From the NCBI RefSeq assembly GCF_020179475.1, contig NZ_JAILXZ010000001.1, positions 1,054,001 to 1,118,000 on the forward strand: a stretch of 64,000 nt of DNA, read 5' to 3'. How positions within the stretch are numbered: the stretch's first letter is position 1; each line of letters begins with the position of its first letter. A program made the position numbers and the translations under genes. This document shows, piece by piece, positions 1 to 10,455 of this stretch. The notes under the pieces are model-generated. The model worked only from the letters and a program-made list of their open reading frames with translations, had not been told where the DNA came from and ran no database searches. This stretch comes from Novosphingobium huizhouense (GTDB lineage: Bacteria > Pseudomonadota > Alphaproteobacteria > Sphingomonadales > Sphingomonadaceae).

Positions 1-1
1 C

Positions 2-292
2 GCGCTGTTGCAGGCGATCGAGCACGATTTCGGCCGGGTCCGGCGCGGCCGGCGATGGGGCGCACGCACGCTCGACCTTGACCTCGTGCTGTGGAGCGGA
101 GGCGCCTGGTCCGATGCGGCGCTCACCATACCGCATCCCGCGTTCCGCGAGCGCGCCTTCGTGCTCGGCCCCGCCGCGCGGATCGCACGCGACTGGCGCG
201 ATCCGCTGACCGGCCTCACGCTCGGGCAACTGCGCGCCCGCTTGACCCGCACGACCCGCGCCCCTAGTGCCGCACGGCGCCGCGCACGATGA
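2..292 (+). CDS. folK: 2-amino-4-hydroxy-6-hydroxymethyldihydropteridine pyrophosphokinase, C-terminal part
   Basis: This is the 3' part of a folate-pathway pyrophosphokinase (HPPK), which transfers pyrophosphate from ATP to 6-hydroxymethyl-dihydropterin in the cytoplasm. The family signature is visible as RWGARTLDLDLVLW near the start of the visible part, followed by the conserved IPHPAFRERAFVLGP stretch. The true start lies outside the window; the open frame continues to the first bases, so the ATG at 8 is internal. The stop falls 18 nt before the tRNA-Lys gene. HPPK is usually about 150-170 aa, so roughly 60 N-terminal residues, including much of the ATP-binding region, are missing only because of the window edge. 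Confidence 0.9.
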   Translation, partial: ALLQAIEHDFGRVRRGRRWGARTLDLDLVLWSGGAWSDAALTIPHPAFRERAFVLGPAARIARDWRDPLTGLTLGQLRARLTRTTRAPSAARRRAR

Positions 293-310
293 CGGCGCAC
301 CGCAAGGCGC

Positions 311-386
311 GGGCCCTTAGCTCAGTCGGTAGAGCAACTGACTTTTAATCAGTAGGTCGCTGGTTCGAATCCAGCAGGGCTCACCA
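311..386 (+). tRNA. tRNA-Lys (anticodon UUU)
   Basis: A complete cloverleaf can be drawn. The 7-bp acceptor stem pairs GGGCCCT with AGGGCTC (one G-T pair). The D-arm is CTCAGTCGGTAGAG. The anticodon stem ACTGA/TCAGT encloses the loop CTTTTAA with anticodon TTT at 344-346. The T-arm is CTGGTTCGAATCCAG, the discriminator is A and CCA is encoded. Its 3' end is the apparent attachment site of the downstream island (see 358-386 and 13003-13031). Confidence 0.97.
358..386 (+). repeat. attL-like direct repeat (3' end of tRNA-Lys)
   Basis: This is the T-arm and 3' acceptor end of tRNA-Lys. It recurs in the same orientation at 13003-13031: 25 identical bases, then A versus G at the discriminator position, then CCA. 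Tyrosine recombinases of islands commonly use exactly this part of tRNA genes as the attachment site. Confidence 0.75.
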
Positions 387-556
387 TTGCAGAAAACCGC
401 AACTTTTGAATGGTCGAGAAAGGCCGGATTGAATAGCGTTTTCCAGCCATGGTAAACACGGAGTAAGCACGGAGTAAGCACGGCGTCACTTGGCACTCAC
501 CCCGGCGAACGCAGCGACGACAGTTGCCACGACGAACGTTAGCCCCGACATAAAGC

Positions 557-961
557 CTAGAGTCGGGGGAACCCGCGACCAGCGAGAGCCTTTGCAGCAT
601 CCCTGACTAGCCGCTGGTGAGCCTGCTCATCGACGGCGCCTTCGTCTTCCGCACGTTGCCAGTAGTCTTCCGCATCCTCGGCAAATGAACTTTGGCGAAA
701 GTAGATCAGTTGCAGTGCCCAACCTGACAGCAAAGCTAACACGATCCCAAGGACGAAGGTTGCGGCCGCGAATTGCGGATTTCGCAGCTTATCTACCGTG
801 TTAAGGATACCCAGCGCCCCGGCGCCGTTCAAGCCTAATAGCGACGCGGTTAGCTATTTTGACCATGAAACGCCTTGCTCCGTGGTGAGATCGTACGCTC
901 GCCGGATCCGTGCTAATTTTCGCTTTGCCAGACGCCTCACTAACTCTGCTTCTACATCCAT
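557..961 (-). pseudogene. Small single-span membrane protein gene interrupted by an in-frame amber codon
   Basis: Reading leftward from the ATG at 961 (preceded by a purine-rich AGGGGTGGG), 35 codons run in frame to a TAG at 854-856. The same frame then continues without interruption to 557. The combined product would be about 133 residues: a basic, charged N-terminus, one hydrophobic segment (FAAATFVLGIVLALLSGWAL) and an acidic, Ala-rich tail. The residues around the stop (VSWSK-stop-LTASLLG) read smoothly if the codon was once TGG. Either this is a nonsense mutation of a real gene, or only the downstream part is translated from a TTG near 832. I do not recognise the family. Confidence 0.5.
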
Positions 962-1069
962 AGGCCCACCCCTGCCTGTCCAGTTTTACCACGCTGCAAT
1001 GGACGGCCTCTGGCCGCAAGCTGAGATGTCAGCCGAATAGGGCATTAGAGCCAATAGGGACGTTAGCAC

Positions 1070-1255
1070 CTAGTCCAACCTGAACCCCGGCGGGGGCGGG
1101 GGTACTGCCCCCTTCGGCATGCCCGGCGGCGAAAGCATCGGCAGGGCCTTCGCAGGTTCCTGAACTCGCGCCCCCTTAAGCGAAGCCTCAATCGCTTTCT
1201 GGATCAACTTGCGCTGCGCATCGGGCGTCATGCCGCCGAACGCCAAGTTGCCCAT
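1070..1255 (-). CDS. Hypothetical 61-aa protein or C-terminal gene remnant
   Basis: The frame starts at ATG 1255 behind a loose GGAGCGAGG and encodes a helix-like stretch (MTPDAQRKLIQKAIEASLKG) followed by a Pro-rich tail (VPPPPPGFRLD). The composition looks more coding than random, but no family is recognised. The protein-like frame just upstream is one frame off, so this may be the end of a frameshifted larger gene. It lies within the decayed left flank of the island. Confidence 0.3.
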   Translation of the reverse strand: MGNLAFGGMTPDAQRKLIQKAIEASLKGARVQEPAKALPMLSPPGMPKGAVPPPPPGFRLD

Positions 1256-1744
1256 GCGCCTCGCTCCAGAGGTAAGCCATGCGGAATGCTTCGTCGTTGT
1301 CGCGCACGACGATCGTCAGCGGGGTGCGCCAGGATTGGTCGGACGCCAGGAATACTCGAGCCATTGATCGGTGACCTCGTGTCATTGTCGATGAGCTCAC
1401 CATGACGCATCGCTGCGATGGATGCGGGTGGGAAATGGTCCGAGAACACAACAAAATCAGCCTACTACATCTCCTGCCCAAGAGGTCGATGTCCTAGCTG
1501 GAACGCCGATTGCCACCCCGACGGTGCCTATCCGCCGAGGTTGGAAATCGCTCCGTTTGCCCCCCCCCTTTATACAGCTGGTCCCTGACGCGGCGATCAA
1601 TCTCGAAGGCGGAGTGTCAGGGCAGTCGGCCCAGCGTCCAGCCCCGTGCTGCTTTACGGAACCTTTATCTGCAGCGTCGAGATCGCCGTGGAACCTTAAG
1701 GGAGGTTCGTCCGACATCGCTCCTCACACCAGAGGAACGTTCGC

Positions 1745-2044
1745 ATGGACTTATTCGCAGAGCGGATCGGCAACGCCGCCGTTTCCCATCCCAGGTTGTT
1801 TGACCTGGTCATTCGCTTCAGTGGCCTCGCAGTGCTGGGCGCCCTTCCAGGACTGCTTGCTGTCGAGCGCAACGAAGACCTGCTCCACGGACCGGGTAGT
1901 CCGCACTCTGCCTTGGCGGCGCTTGCCGTGGTCGTGGCGCTGTGGAGCGGCCTTTGCCTGATCGTTGCCGGTGCCGAACTGTTGAAGCCACAGCCCGCTC
2001 CACCACGCTCGTGGCTGCCTGTGCGCGGGGTGCGCAGGTTATGA
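1745..2044 (+). CDS. Small membrane protein leading the kdp operon
   Basis: This 99-aa protein has two predicted membrane spans, around residues 20-42 (FSGLAVLGALPGLLAV) and 56-80 (LAALAVVVALWSGLCLIVAG), joined by a short polar loop with acidic residues. The start at 1745 is supported by AGAGGAACG upstream. Its stop overlaps the next start as ATGA (2041-2044), indicating translational coupling to the kdp genes. No characterised function is known to me. A regulatory or assembly role for the potassium pump is only an inference from position. The fit of start, RBS and coupling makes it likely real. Confidence 0.6.
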   Translation: MDLFAERIGNAAVSHPRLFDLVIRFSGLAVLGALPGLLAVERNEDLLHGPGSPHSALAALAVVVALWSGLCLIVAGAELLKPQPAPPRSWLPVRGVRRL

Positions 2045-2124
2045 GCGATCTTGTCTGGCTCGCTATTCTCGCCGGCCTTGTGCTCGCCACGCTCGCCTTC
2101 CTGCGTCTTTGCGAAAGCGCCTGA
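2041..2124 (+). CDS. 27-aa single-span peptide upstream of kdpF
   Basis: The ATG overlaps the preceding stop (ATGA), and the frame encodes a short hydrophobic helix (LVWLAILAGLVLATLAFL) ending in RLCESA. It is distinct from KdpF, which follows 13 nt later. From memory, short peptides of this kind with a C-terminal Y/L-x-x-C-[DE] motif often sit just before kdpF in proteobacteria, but I cannot verify this here. It is too short for many gene callers. It probably inserts in the inner membrane and may associate with the KdpFABC complex. Confidence 0.55.
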   Translation: MSDLVWLAILAGLVLATLAFLRLCESA

Positions 2125-2137
2125 GGAGACTTTTCCC

Positions 2138-2227
2138 ATGCATCTGCCCGAACTGCTCGCCGCGATCACCGCGGCGGGCCTCGTTGTCTATCTCGTGGTC
2201 GCGCTCCTGCGGCCAGAGCGGTTCTGA
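2138..2227 (+). CDS. kdpF: K(+)-transporting ATPase subunit F
   Basis: This 29-aa single-span peptide has the layout of KdpF: a short N-terminus, one helix (AAITAAGLVVYLVVALLRP) and a C-terminal ERF, comparable to the NAEAF end of the Escherichia coli subunit. In the Kdp complex, KdpF acts as a lipid-like stabiliser of KdpABC in the inner membrane. It has a clear AGGAGA ribosome-binding site and lies 15 nt before kdpA. Confidence 0.88.
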   Translation: MHLPELLAAITAAGLVVYLVVALLRPERF

Positions 2228-2242
2228 GAAGGGCCCACCGTC

Positions 2243-3946
2243 ATGACTTTCTCCGGCTGGCTCCTCATCTTCGGCTTCGCCGCGCTTGTCGCGCTGCTCG
2301 CCAAGCCGTTCGGGCAGTGGCTCTTCGCGCTCTACGAAGGCCGCACCACTCCGCTTCACCGCGTCGCCGGCCCGATCGAGCGCGGGTTCTATCGCCTGTC
2401 CGGCATTGATCCCGACCGCCAGCAAAGCTGGCAGGCCTATGCCTTGCACATGCTGATGTTCCAGCTGGTGACGACGCTGTTCACCTACGCCGTCCTGCGC
2501 CTGCAGGGCGTGCTGCCGCTCAATCCGCGCGGCCTTGCCGGCGTCGGCGCGGATGGCGCGATGAACACGGCCATCGCCTTCGTCACCAACACCAACTGGC
2601 AGTGGTATTCGGGCGAGGCGACGCTTTCCAACCTGTCGCAGATGCTGGGCCTGACGATCCACAACTTCCTGTCGGCCGCGACCGGCATCGCCATCGCCTT
2701 CGCGCTGCTCCGTGGCTTTGCGCGCACCGAGACAAAGACGGTCGGCAACTTCTGGGCCGACATGACCCGCGTCACGCTCTACCTGCTGCTGCCCGCCTCG
2801 ATCCTCTATGCTCTGTTCCTGGTGCTTTGCGGCGTGCCGCAGACCTTCGCGGGCAGCATCGATGCCACGACGCTGGAAGGCGCGCGCCAGACGATCGCGC
2901 TTGGCCCCGTCGCCAGCCAGGAAGCGATCAAGATGCTCGGCACCAACGGTGGCGGCTTCTTCAACGCCAACTCTGCCCACCCGTTCGAAAACCCCAGCGC
3001 GCTGACCAACCTGATCCAGATGCTGTCGATCTTCGTGCTCGGCGCGGGGCTTACCTTCACCTTCGGCAAGGCGGTCGGCAACAGCCGCCAGGGCTGGGCG
3101 ATCCTTGCCGCCATGCTAACGCTGTTCCTCGTCGGCGCATCGGTCACCTACTGGCAGGAAGCGGCGGGCAATCCCGCGCTGCACCAGATCGGCCTTGCCG
3201 GCGCCAACCTGGAAGGCAAGGAAGTGCGCTTCGGCATTGCCGCGAGCGCGCTGTTCTCGGTCCTCACCACTGCTGCATCCTGCGGCGCGGTCAACGCCAT
3301 GCACGACAGCTTCACCGCGATCGGCGGCCTGGTGCCGATGTTCGACATGCAGCTGGGCGAAATCGTGATCGGCGGCGTCGGGTCGGGGATCTACGGCTTC
3401 CTGCTCTATGCCCTGCTCGCGGTGTTCATTGCCGGGCTGATGGTCGGTCGCACGCCCGAATACGTCGGCAAGAAGATCGAGGCGCGCGAGGTCAAGCTGG
3501 CGGTGCTGGCCATCGTCATCCTGCCGCTTTGCATCCTGGGCTTCACCGCGCTGTCCGTGGTGCTGCCGGCGGGTCTTGCAGGCCCCCTGAACAAGGGACC
3601 GCATGGCTTCTCCGAAGTGCTCTATGCCTTCAGCTCGGCCACCGGCAACAATGGCTCGGCCTTTGCGGGGCTTACGGCTGGCACGCCCTTCTACAATGGC
3701 CTTCTTGGCGTTGCGATGTGGCTGGGGCGCTTCCTGGTGATCGTCCCCGTGCTGGCGATCGCCGGCAGCCTTGCCGCCAAGAAGCACACCCCCGCGACTT
3801 CGGGATCGTTCCCGACCACCGGCGGCCTGTGGATCGGGCTGCTCGTCGCCACGATCCTGATCGTCGGCGGCCTCACCTTCCTGCCTTCGCTCGCGCTCGG
3901 CCCGGTGGCGGACCACCTGACCCTGCTTTCCGGCAAGCTTTACTGA
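2243..3946 (+). CDS. kdpA: K(+)-transporting ATPase subunit A
   Basis: This is the K+-translocating, channel-like subunit of the KdpFABC P-type ATPase, 567 aa, close to the usual ~557. The four selectivity-filter loops are visible in order: [46 protein letters not shown] and [13 protein letters not shown], separated by ten or so membrane helices. KdpA resembles a Trk/Ktr-type K+ channel that feeds ions to KdpB. It is the first long gene of a tightly packed operon, with 11 nt to kdpB. Expression is expected when K+ is low, through KdpD/KdpE encoded downstream. Confidence 0.98.
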   Translation: MTFSGWLLIFGFAALVALLAKPFGQWLFALYEGRTTPLHRVAGPIERGFYRLSGIDPDRQQSWQAYALHMLMFQLVTTLFTYAVLRLQGVLPLNPRGLAGVGADGAMNTAIAFVTNTNWQWYSGEATLSNLSQMLGLTIHNFLSAATGIAIAFALLRGFARTETKTVGNFWADMTRVTLYLLLPASILYALFLVLCGVPQTFAGSIDATTLEGARQTIALGPVASQEAIKMLGTNGGGFFNANSAHPFENPSALTNLIQMLSIFVLGAGLTFTFGKAVGNSRQGWAILAAMLTLFLVGASVTYWQEAAGNPALHQIGLAGANLEGKEVRFGIAASALFSVLTTAASCGAVNAMHDSFTAIGGLVPMFDMQLGEIVIGGVGSGIYGFLLYALLAVFIAGLMVGRTPEYVGKKIEAREVKLAVLAIVILPLCILGFTALSVVLPAGLAGPLNKGPHGFSEVLYAFSSATGNNGSAFAGLTAGTPFYNGLLGVAMWLGRFLVIVPVLAIAGSLAAKKHTPATSGSFPTTGGLWIGLLVATILIVGGLTFLPSLALGPVADHLTLLSGKLY

Positions 3947-3957
3947 GGACCACGAAC

Positions 3958-5997
<2,040 letters not shown>

Positions 5998-6009
5998 AGG
6001 ACCGCTTCC

Positions 6010-6606
6010 ATGCTCAAGGAATTCGCCGCCAGCCTGCGTCCGGCACTGGTCATGACCGGCCTTTTTGCAGGGCTGCTCGGCCTTGCCTATCCCGCCGCCA
6101 TCACCGCCGTGGCGCAAGTCGCCATGCCGCAGCAAGCCAATGGCAGCCTGATCGTGGAGCGTGGCAAGGTCGTCGGCTCGCACCTGATCGGGCAGCAGTT
6201 CGCCGCGCCCGGCTACTTCCACGGCCGCCCTTCGGCCGCCGGCAATGGTTACGACGCCGCGGCCTCGTCCGGCTCCAACCTGGGCCCTGCCTCGCAGGCT
6301 CTGCGCGACCGTGTGCGCGATGCGCTCAAGTCCATCCCATCCTCACCGGGTTCCCTCGTTCCTCCTGACCTGGTGACCACTTCCGCCTCGGGGCTCGACC
6401 CCCATGTAAGCCCCGAGGCGGCCTTTCTTCAGGTGAGCCGCGTCGCCAGGGCGCGCGGCCTTCCCGAAGCGCGCGTCCGCACGCTGGTGCAGGATCATGT
6501 CGAAGGTCCGCTGCTCGGCCTTCTGGGTGAACCGCGCGTCAATGTGCTCGAACTCAACATCGCGCTCGACGCGATGGCCGCTTCGGGGGCAAACGGACCG
6601 ACGTGA
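6010..6606 (+). CDS. kdpC: K(+)-transporting ATPase subunit C
   Basis: This 198-aa subunit has one N-terminal membrane helix ([20 protein letters not shown]) and an extracytoplasmic domain. Family motifs are visible: [18 protein letters not shown] and [14 protein letters not shown] near the middle, and [12 protein letters not shown], then [15 protein letters not shown], near the end. KdpC is thought to stabilise or modulate ATP use by KdpB. The gene lies 12 nt after kdpB, and its stop overlaps the kdpD start as GTGA (6603-6606), so pump and sensor are translationally coupled. Confidence 0.97.
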   Translation: MLKEFAASLRPALVMTGLFAGLLGLAYPAAITAVAQVAMPQQANGSLIVERGKVVGSHLIGQQFAAPGYFHGRPSAAGNGYDAAASSGSNLGPASQALRDRVRDALKSIPSSPGSLVPPDLVTTSASGLDPHVSPEAAFLQVSRVARARGLPEARVRTLVQDHVEGPLLGLLGEPRVNVLELNIALDAMAASGANGPT

Positions 6607-9245
6607 GCCCAGCCCGCCCCGATCCAGACGCCCTGTTGCGCGCCGCCGCGCGCGACAGCACCGGCCGCCTCAAGGTTTTCCTCGGGGCGGCTCCGGGCGT
6701 CGGCAAGACCTACGAGATGTTGAGCGACGCCGCTGCCCGCCGCGCGGGCGGGCTGGACGTCGTGGTCGGGGTCGTCGAAACCCATGGCCGTAGCGAAACC
6801 CAGGCACAGCTTGCCGGGTTCGAGATCATGCCCCGCGCGCGCATCGCGCATCGTGGCCAGCCGCTCGAGGAGATGGACCTCGACGCCATCCTCGCCCGCC
6901 ACCCGGCGCTGGTCCTGGTGGACGAATTCGCGCACACCAACGCGCCAGGCAGCCGGCACGACAAGCGCTGGCAGGATGTCGAGGAACTGCTCGCCGCCGG
7001 GATCGACGTCTGGACAACGCTAAACATCCAGCACGTCGAAAGCCTCAACGATGTCGTCGCCTCGTTCACCCATGTCCGGGTCCGCGAAACGGTGCCCGAC
7101 CGCCTGCTCGACAATGCCGAGATCGAAGTCGTCGACCTGCCTCCGGACGAACTGATCGCCCGGCTCAAGGCGGGCAAGGTCTACGTTCCCCACGAAGCGG
7201 CGCGCGCGCTCGATCATTTCTTCTCGAAATCGAACCTCTCCGCCTTGCGCGAACTTGCCCTGCGCCGCGCAGCGCAGGCAATCGACGCACAGATGCTCGA
7301 TGATCTGCGCGCCTCGGCAACCGGCGGGTCGTTTGCCGTTGGCGAACGCCTGCTGGTTGCCGTCGGCGCCAACCCGGTCGCGGGCGAGGTCGTGCGGGCG
7401 GGCAAAAGGCTTGCCGATGCGCTGCGCGCGCCGTGGACAGTCGTTCATGTCGAAACGACGTCAGAGCGCGCGCCGGACACCGCACGGCATCTTGCCGATG
7501 CAATGCATCTTGCGAGCATGCTCGGCGGGCAGGTCCTGTCTCTACCCGGTCAAAGCGTCGTCGAAGGTCTTGCCCTGGCGGCAGCCGACACGCGCGCCAC
7601 GATGCTTGTGCTGGGCCGGCCACAGCCACGCCGGTTGCCCTGGCAACGTCGATTGAGCGTGCGGCCGCTTGCGCGGCGCCTACCCGAGCTTTCGATCCAC
7701 CTCGTCCAGATTTCGACGCGGAGAGCACCTTCAGCAAGACAGTGGAAGCCGGGACGTCCGGCGATACCGGGCTGGTTGCCTTCGCTGCTCACCACCGCCC
7801 TCGTCACCGTCCTCGGGTTGGCGATCTTTTCCGCCGGAGACAACATCACCAACGTGGGGTTGCTCTACCTTCTCCCGGTGCTTCTTGCCGCCACCCGATA
7901 CGGGCTTGCGACTGGCATCGTCACGGGCGTTATCGGCTCGCTTGCCTACAATTTCTTCTTCATTCCCCCGACGGGCACCTTCACCATTGCCGATCCCCAG
8001 AACGTGATCACGGTTGGCGTGCTGCTGCTCGTCGCCGCCGTTGCCAGCCAGCTTGCCGGACGCCTGCGCGCACAGGCGATTCTCGCTGCGCAAAGCGCCC
8101 GGCAGAGCGCAGCGCTCGCCGGGTTCGCGCGGCTGCTTACCGGCGCGCAAGAGGCCGCAAAGGTAGGGCAGTTGTTGTGCGAGCAGGCGGCACATCTGCT
8201 TGAGACGAACGCCGTTCTCCTCCTCCCGCGACAGGGAGAGCTTGAGATTGTCGCGATGTCGAAGCCGATCCGTCTCGAAGTGCTCGACAATGCCGCCGCA
8301 CAATGGAGCTTTGCCAACCAGACGCCCGCCGGGCGCGGAGCCGGCACACTGACGGCTTCGGAATGGCTGTTCACTCCGCTTGCGGCAGGCGAAACAGCGC
8401 TGGGCGTTTTCGGTGTCGCGCGGACTGATGCGGCTGTGCCAGTGCGCGCAGATCAACTGCCGCTGCTCACGAGTTTGACCGACCAGGCGTCGTTAGCGCT
8501 TGAGCGCATCCGCCTCGAACGCGAAGCGGCCGCCGTCAGGACGCTGGAGGAACGGGATCGCTTGCGCGCAGCCCTGCTGTCCTCGGTCGGCCACGACCTG
8601 CGCACGCCCTTGACCGCAGTGCTGGGGCTTTTGCGGGATTTGTCTCCGGCCGAACCAGACCAACGCGAAATCGTTGCGCTGGCACGGGGAGAAGCCGAGC
8701 GGCTGCGCCGCTTTGTCGCCAACCTGCTCGACATGGTGCGGGTCGAGGCTGGCGCAATCGACCTGCATATCGAGCCGGTCGATCTGGCAGAGGCGGCCGC
8801 CGCTGCCGTGCGCGATTTGCGTGGAACCCTCGGCTCCCAGGAAGTTCGGTTCGGCATTGATCAGGATCTGCCGCTGGTGCTCGTCGATCCGCGCCTGTTC
8901 CATCACTGCCTGATCAACCTGGTTGAAAACGCGGCGCGGCATGGCGGTCGCGAGGGACCGATTTTCGTGTCTGCAAAGCGCCTTGGCGACGGGCTAGAGC
9001 TGTCGGTTTGCGATGAAGGACCTGGCATACCCGTCGGCATGGAGCAGCGCGTGTTCGAAGTATTCCATCGTATCGAAGGGTCCGACCGCAAGGGCGGCAC
9101 CGGGCTCGGTCTCGCGATTGTGCGTGGTTTTGCCGAGGCAATGGGGCTCAAAGTCACCGCCGCCAATCGCGTCGAAGGACGCGGAGCACGCTTCACGATC
9201 CGATTTCCGGCAGATCGGCTACGCGAAGTGGGCGAGGCAGCATGA
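6603..9245 (+). CDS. kdpD: Osmosensitive K(+) channel sensor histidine kinase KdpD
   Basis: This 880-aa inner-membrane kinase controls kdp expression in response to K+ limitation. Visible modules in order: the cytoplasmic KdpD domain with Walker [10 protein letters not shown] (residues 28-36) and [11 protein letters not shown], a universal-stress-protein-like region, four closely spaced membrane helices (about residues 395-490), a GAF-like segment, the dimerisation helix with the phospho-acceptor in [12 protein letters not shown] (His664), and the ATPase motifs [17 protein letters not shown] and GTGLGLAI. The GTG start overlaps the kdpC stop. Length and organisation match full-length KdpD rather than the truncated forms found in some bacteria. 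Confidence 0.97.
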   Translation: MSPARPDPDALLRAAARDSTGRLKVFLGAAPGVGKTYEMLSDAAARRAGGLDVVVGVVETHGRSETQAQLAGFEIMPRARIAHRGQPLEEMDLDAILARHPALVLVDEFAHTNAPGSRHDKRWQDVEELLAAGIDVWTTLNIQHVESLNDVVASFTHVRVRETVPDRLLDNAEIEVVDLPPDELIARLKAGKVYVPHEAARALDHFFSKSNLSALRELALRRAAQAIDAQMLDDLRASATGGSFAVGERLLVAVGANPVAGEVVRAGKRLADALRAPWTVVHVETTSERAPDTARHLADAMHLASMLGGQVLSLPGQSVVEGLALAAADTRATMLVLGRPQPRRLPWQRRLSVRPLARRLPELSIHLVQISTRRAPSARQWKPGRPAIPGWLPSLLTTALVTVLGLAIFSAGDNITNVGLLYLLPVLLAATRYGLATGIVTGVIGSLAYNFFFIPPTGTFTIADPQNVITVGVLLLVAAVASQLAGRLRAQAILAAQSARQSAALAGFARLLTGAQEAAKVGQLLCEQAAHLLETNAVLLLPRQGELEIVAMSKPIRLEVLDNAAAQWSFANQTPAGRGAGTLTASEWLFTPLAAGETALGVFGVARTDAAVPVRADQLPLLTSLTDQASLALERIRLEREAAAVRTLEERDRLRAALLSSVGHDLRTPLTAVLGLLRDLSPAEPDQREIVALARGEAERLRRFVANLLDMVRVEAGAIDLHIEPVDLAEAAAAAVRDLRGTLGSQEVRFGIDQDLPLVLVDPRLFHHCLINLVENAARHGGREGPIFVSAKRLGDGLELSVCDEGPGIPVGMEQRVFEVFHRIEGSDRKGGTGLGLAIVRGFAEAMGLKVTAANRVEGRGARFTIRFPADRLREVGEAA

Positions 9246-9925
9246 CCATGCGAACAAAGGTTCTCGTTGTCGACGACGAGCCCGCCATCCGCCGGCTACT
9301 GCGCGGCAGCCTGGCCGCAGCAGGCTACGCGGTGATTGAGGCGCCTGACGCACGCGCGGCGCTTGCGTCGCTCGCGATCGACAAGCCTGAACTGGTTCTC
9401 CTCGACCTGGGCCTACCCGATCGTGACGGGCTCGAGCTGGTTGCGCCGGTCAAGGCATCCGGTGCAGCTCTGCTCGTTGTCTCGGCGCGCGATGCCACGG
9501 AGGAAAAGGTCAGCGCACTCGATCTCGGGGCCGACGACTACGTGACCAAGCCCTTCGACACCGAGGAGGTCCAGGCCCGCATTCGCGTGGCGCTGCGCGC
9601 GCGCAGCCGCGCGACACGGGAGGAAGGTGCAGTTGCTTTCCGCGATGTCGTCGTCGATCTTGCATCCCGCCGTGTCACTCGGGGAGGCGTCGACGTGCAT
9701 CTGTCGCCAAAGGAATACGGCTTCCTTGCCGAACTTTGCCGACACCCGGGAAGGGTGATCCTGCACACCCAGCTGTTGCGTGCCGTGTGGGGCGAAGGCC
9801 ACGATCATGATGTCGAGTATCTTCGCGTTGCCGCGCGTGGGGTGAGGAAGAAGCTTGAAGACGTCGATGTGGAAGCGAGCGCTATCCGCAACGAGCCCGG
9901 CGTTGGTTACCGCCTGATGGTGTGA
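9242..9925 (+). CDS. kdpE: Kdp operon response regulator KdpE
   Basis: This is an OmpR/PhoB-family transcription factor of 227 aa. The receiver domain has the acidic pocket VVDDEP at residues 9-14, the phospho-acceptor Asp55 in LVLLDLGLPD and the conserved lysine in VTKPFDTEE. A winged-helix DNA-binding domain follows (SPKEYGFLAELCRHPGRVI, then NEPGVGYRLMV). The start overlaps the kdpD stop as ATGA. It is expected to activate the operon that encodes it. It is the last gene of the run; downstream DNA contains only remnants. Confidence 0.96.
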   Translation: MTMRTKVLVVDDEPAIRRLLRGSLAAAGYAVIEAPDARAALASLAIDKPELVLLDLGLPDRDGLELVAPVKASGAALLVVSARDATEEKVSALDLGADDYVTKPFDTEEVQARIRVALRARSRATREEGAVAFRDVVVDLASRRVTRGGVDVHLSPKEYGFLAELCRHPGRVILHTQLLRAVWGEGHDHDVEYLRVAARGVRKKLEDVDVEASAIRNEPGVGYRLMV

Positions 9926-10129
9926 CGGTGCCGATGCAGTCCATGACGAGAACCAGCTGAAGCTCGCGCCTTGAGTTGAAGATCGGCCCGACGCTGTGGG
10001 TTGTTTGCGCCTGCCTGCATGACTCTGCGGGATACGGCCGCGGCGCCATAAATGGGCACTACGAGATCGCCGGCAGGCACGTGGCGCGAAGATGTCGTCC
10101 AGGCTCCCGCCGCGCCATGCGGAGCTGCG

Positions 10130-10446
10130 TCAGCCTCCGCTATGCTTGGCGAACTCCTCGACCGGGATGATCGTCCACTCGCCGTTCTCACCGGGAACGC
10201 CGACGCCATCCCAGCCTGCGTCCATCAGCTCGCGCAGACGGACCTTGGGGCCGGTGAGCAGCCAGGGCGAGAGCTCGGTGATCGCTCGCCCATGTCGTCG
10301 TCCTGGAAGACGAAGCATTTCATCGGCGGGTCGAGTGGGAAGATGATCACAGCAGGCTCCGCATCCGCTGGTGCGATGCACCAGCCCTCGCGATGACCGA
10401 CCCAGTATGCGACCCCGGCGAAGCGTTCGGCAAGGCGCGCGACAAT
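10130..10446 (-). pseudogene. Frameshifted, start-less gene remnant downstream of the TonB receptor
   Basis: Reading leftward from just after the receptor's stop, a frame without a clear start encodes VAYWVGHREGWCIAPADAEP and continues to FVFQDDDMG. There it loses coherence, and a second frame takes over (AITELSPWLLTGPKVRLREL, ending EEFAKHSGG-stop). The switch point is near 10281-10290 and needs one inserted base to restore a continuous product of roughly 106 residues. The first frame is also continuous with the receptor frame across its TGA. Family and function are not recognised. It is one of several broken genes in the island. Confidence 0.5.
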
Positions 10447-10455
10447 GCTGCTGGT

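Larger units (their letters stand above)
387..1744. other. Gene-poor island interior with gene remnants
   Basis: This is the first 1.36 kb inside the left island boundary. It holds an amber-interrupted membrane-protein gene (557-961, minus strand) and a small minus-strand frame (1070-1255). No convincing intact gene was seen in the rest. An adjacent minus-strand frame at about 1188-1364 reads like protein (SWRTPLTIVVRDNDEAFRMA) but ends without matching anything recognised. It lies one reading frame away from the 1070-1255 product, so the two could be pieces of one frameshifted gene. A 9-nt C run lies at 1560-1568. Confidence 0.5.

Noticed and set aside
349..600. Minus-strand peptide ending in SPAGFEPATY, and a similar one at 12949-13311
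   Set aside because: These are translations of the antisense of the tRNA T-arm and its att copy, a well-known annotation artefact.
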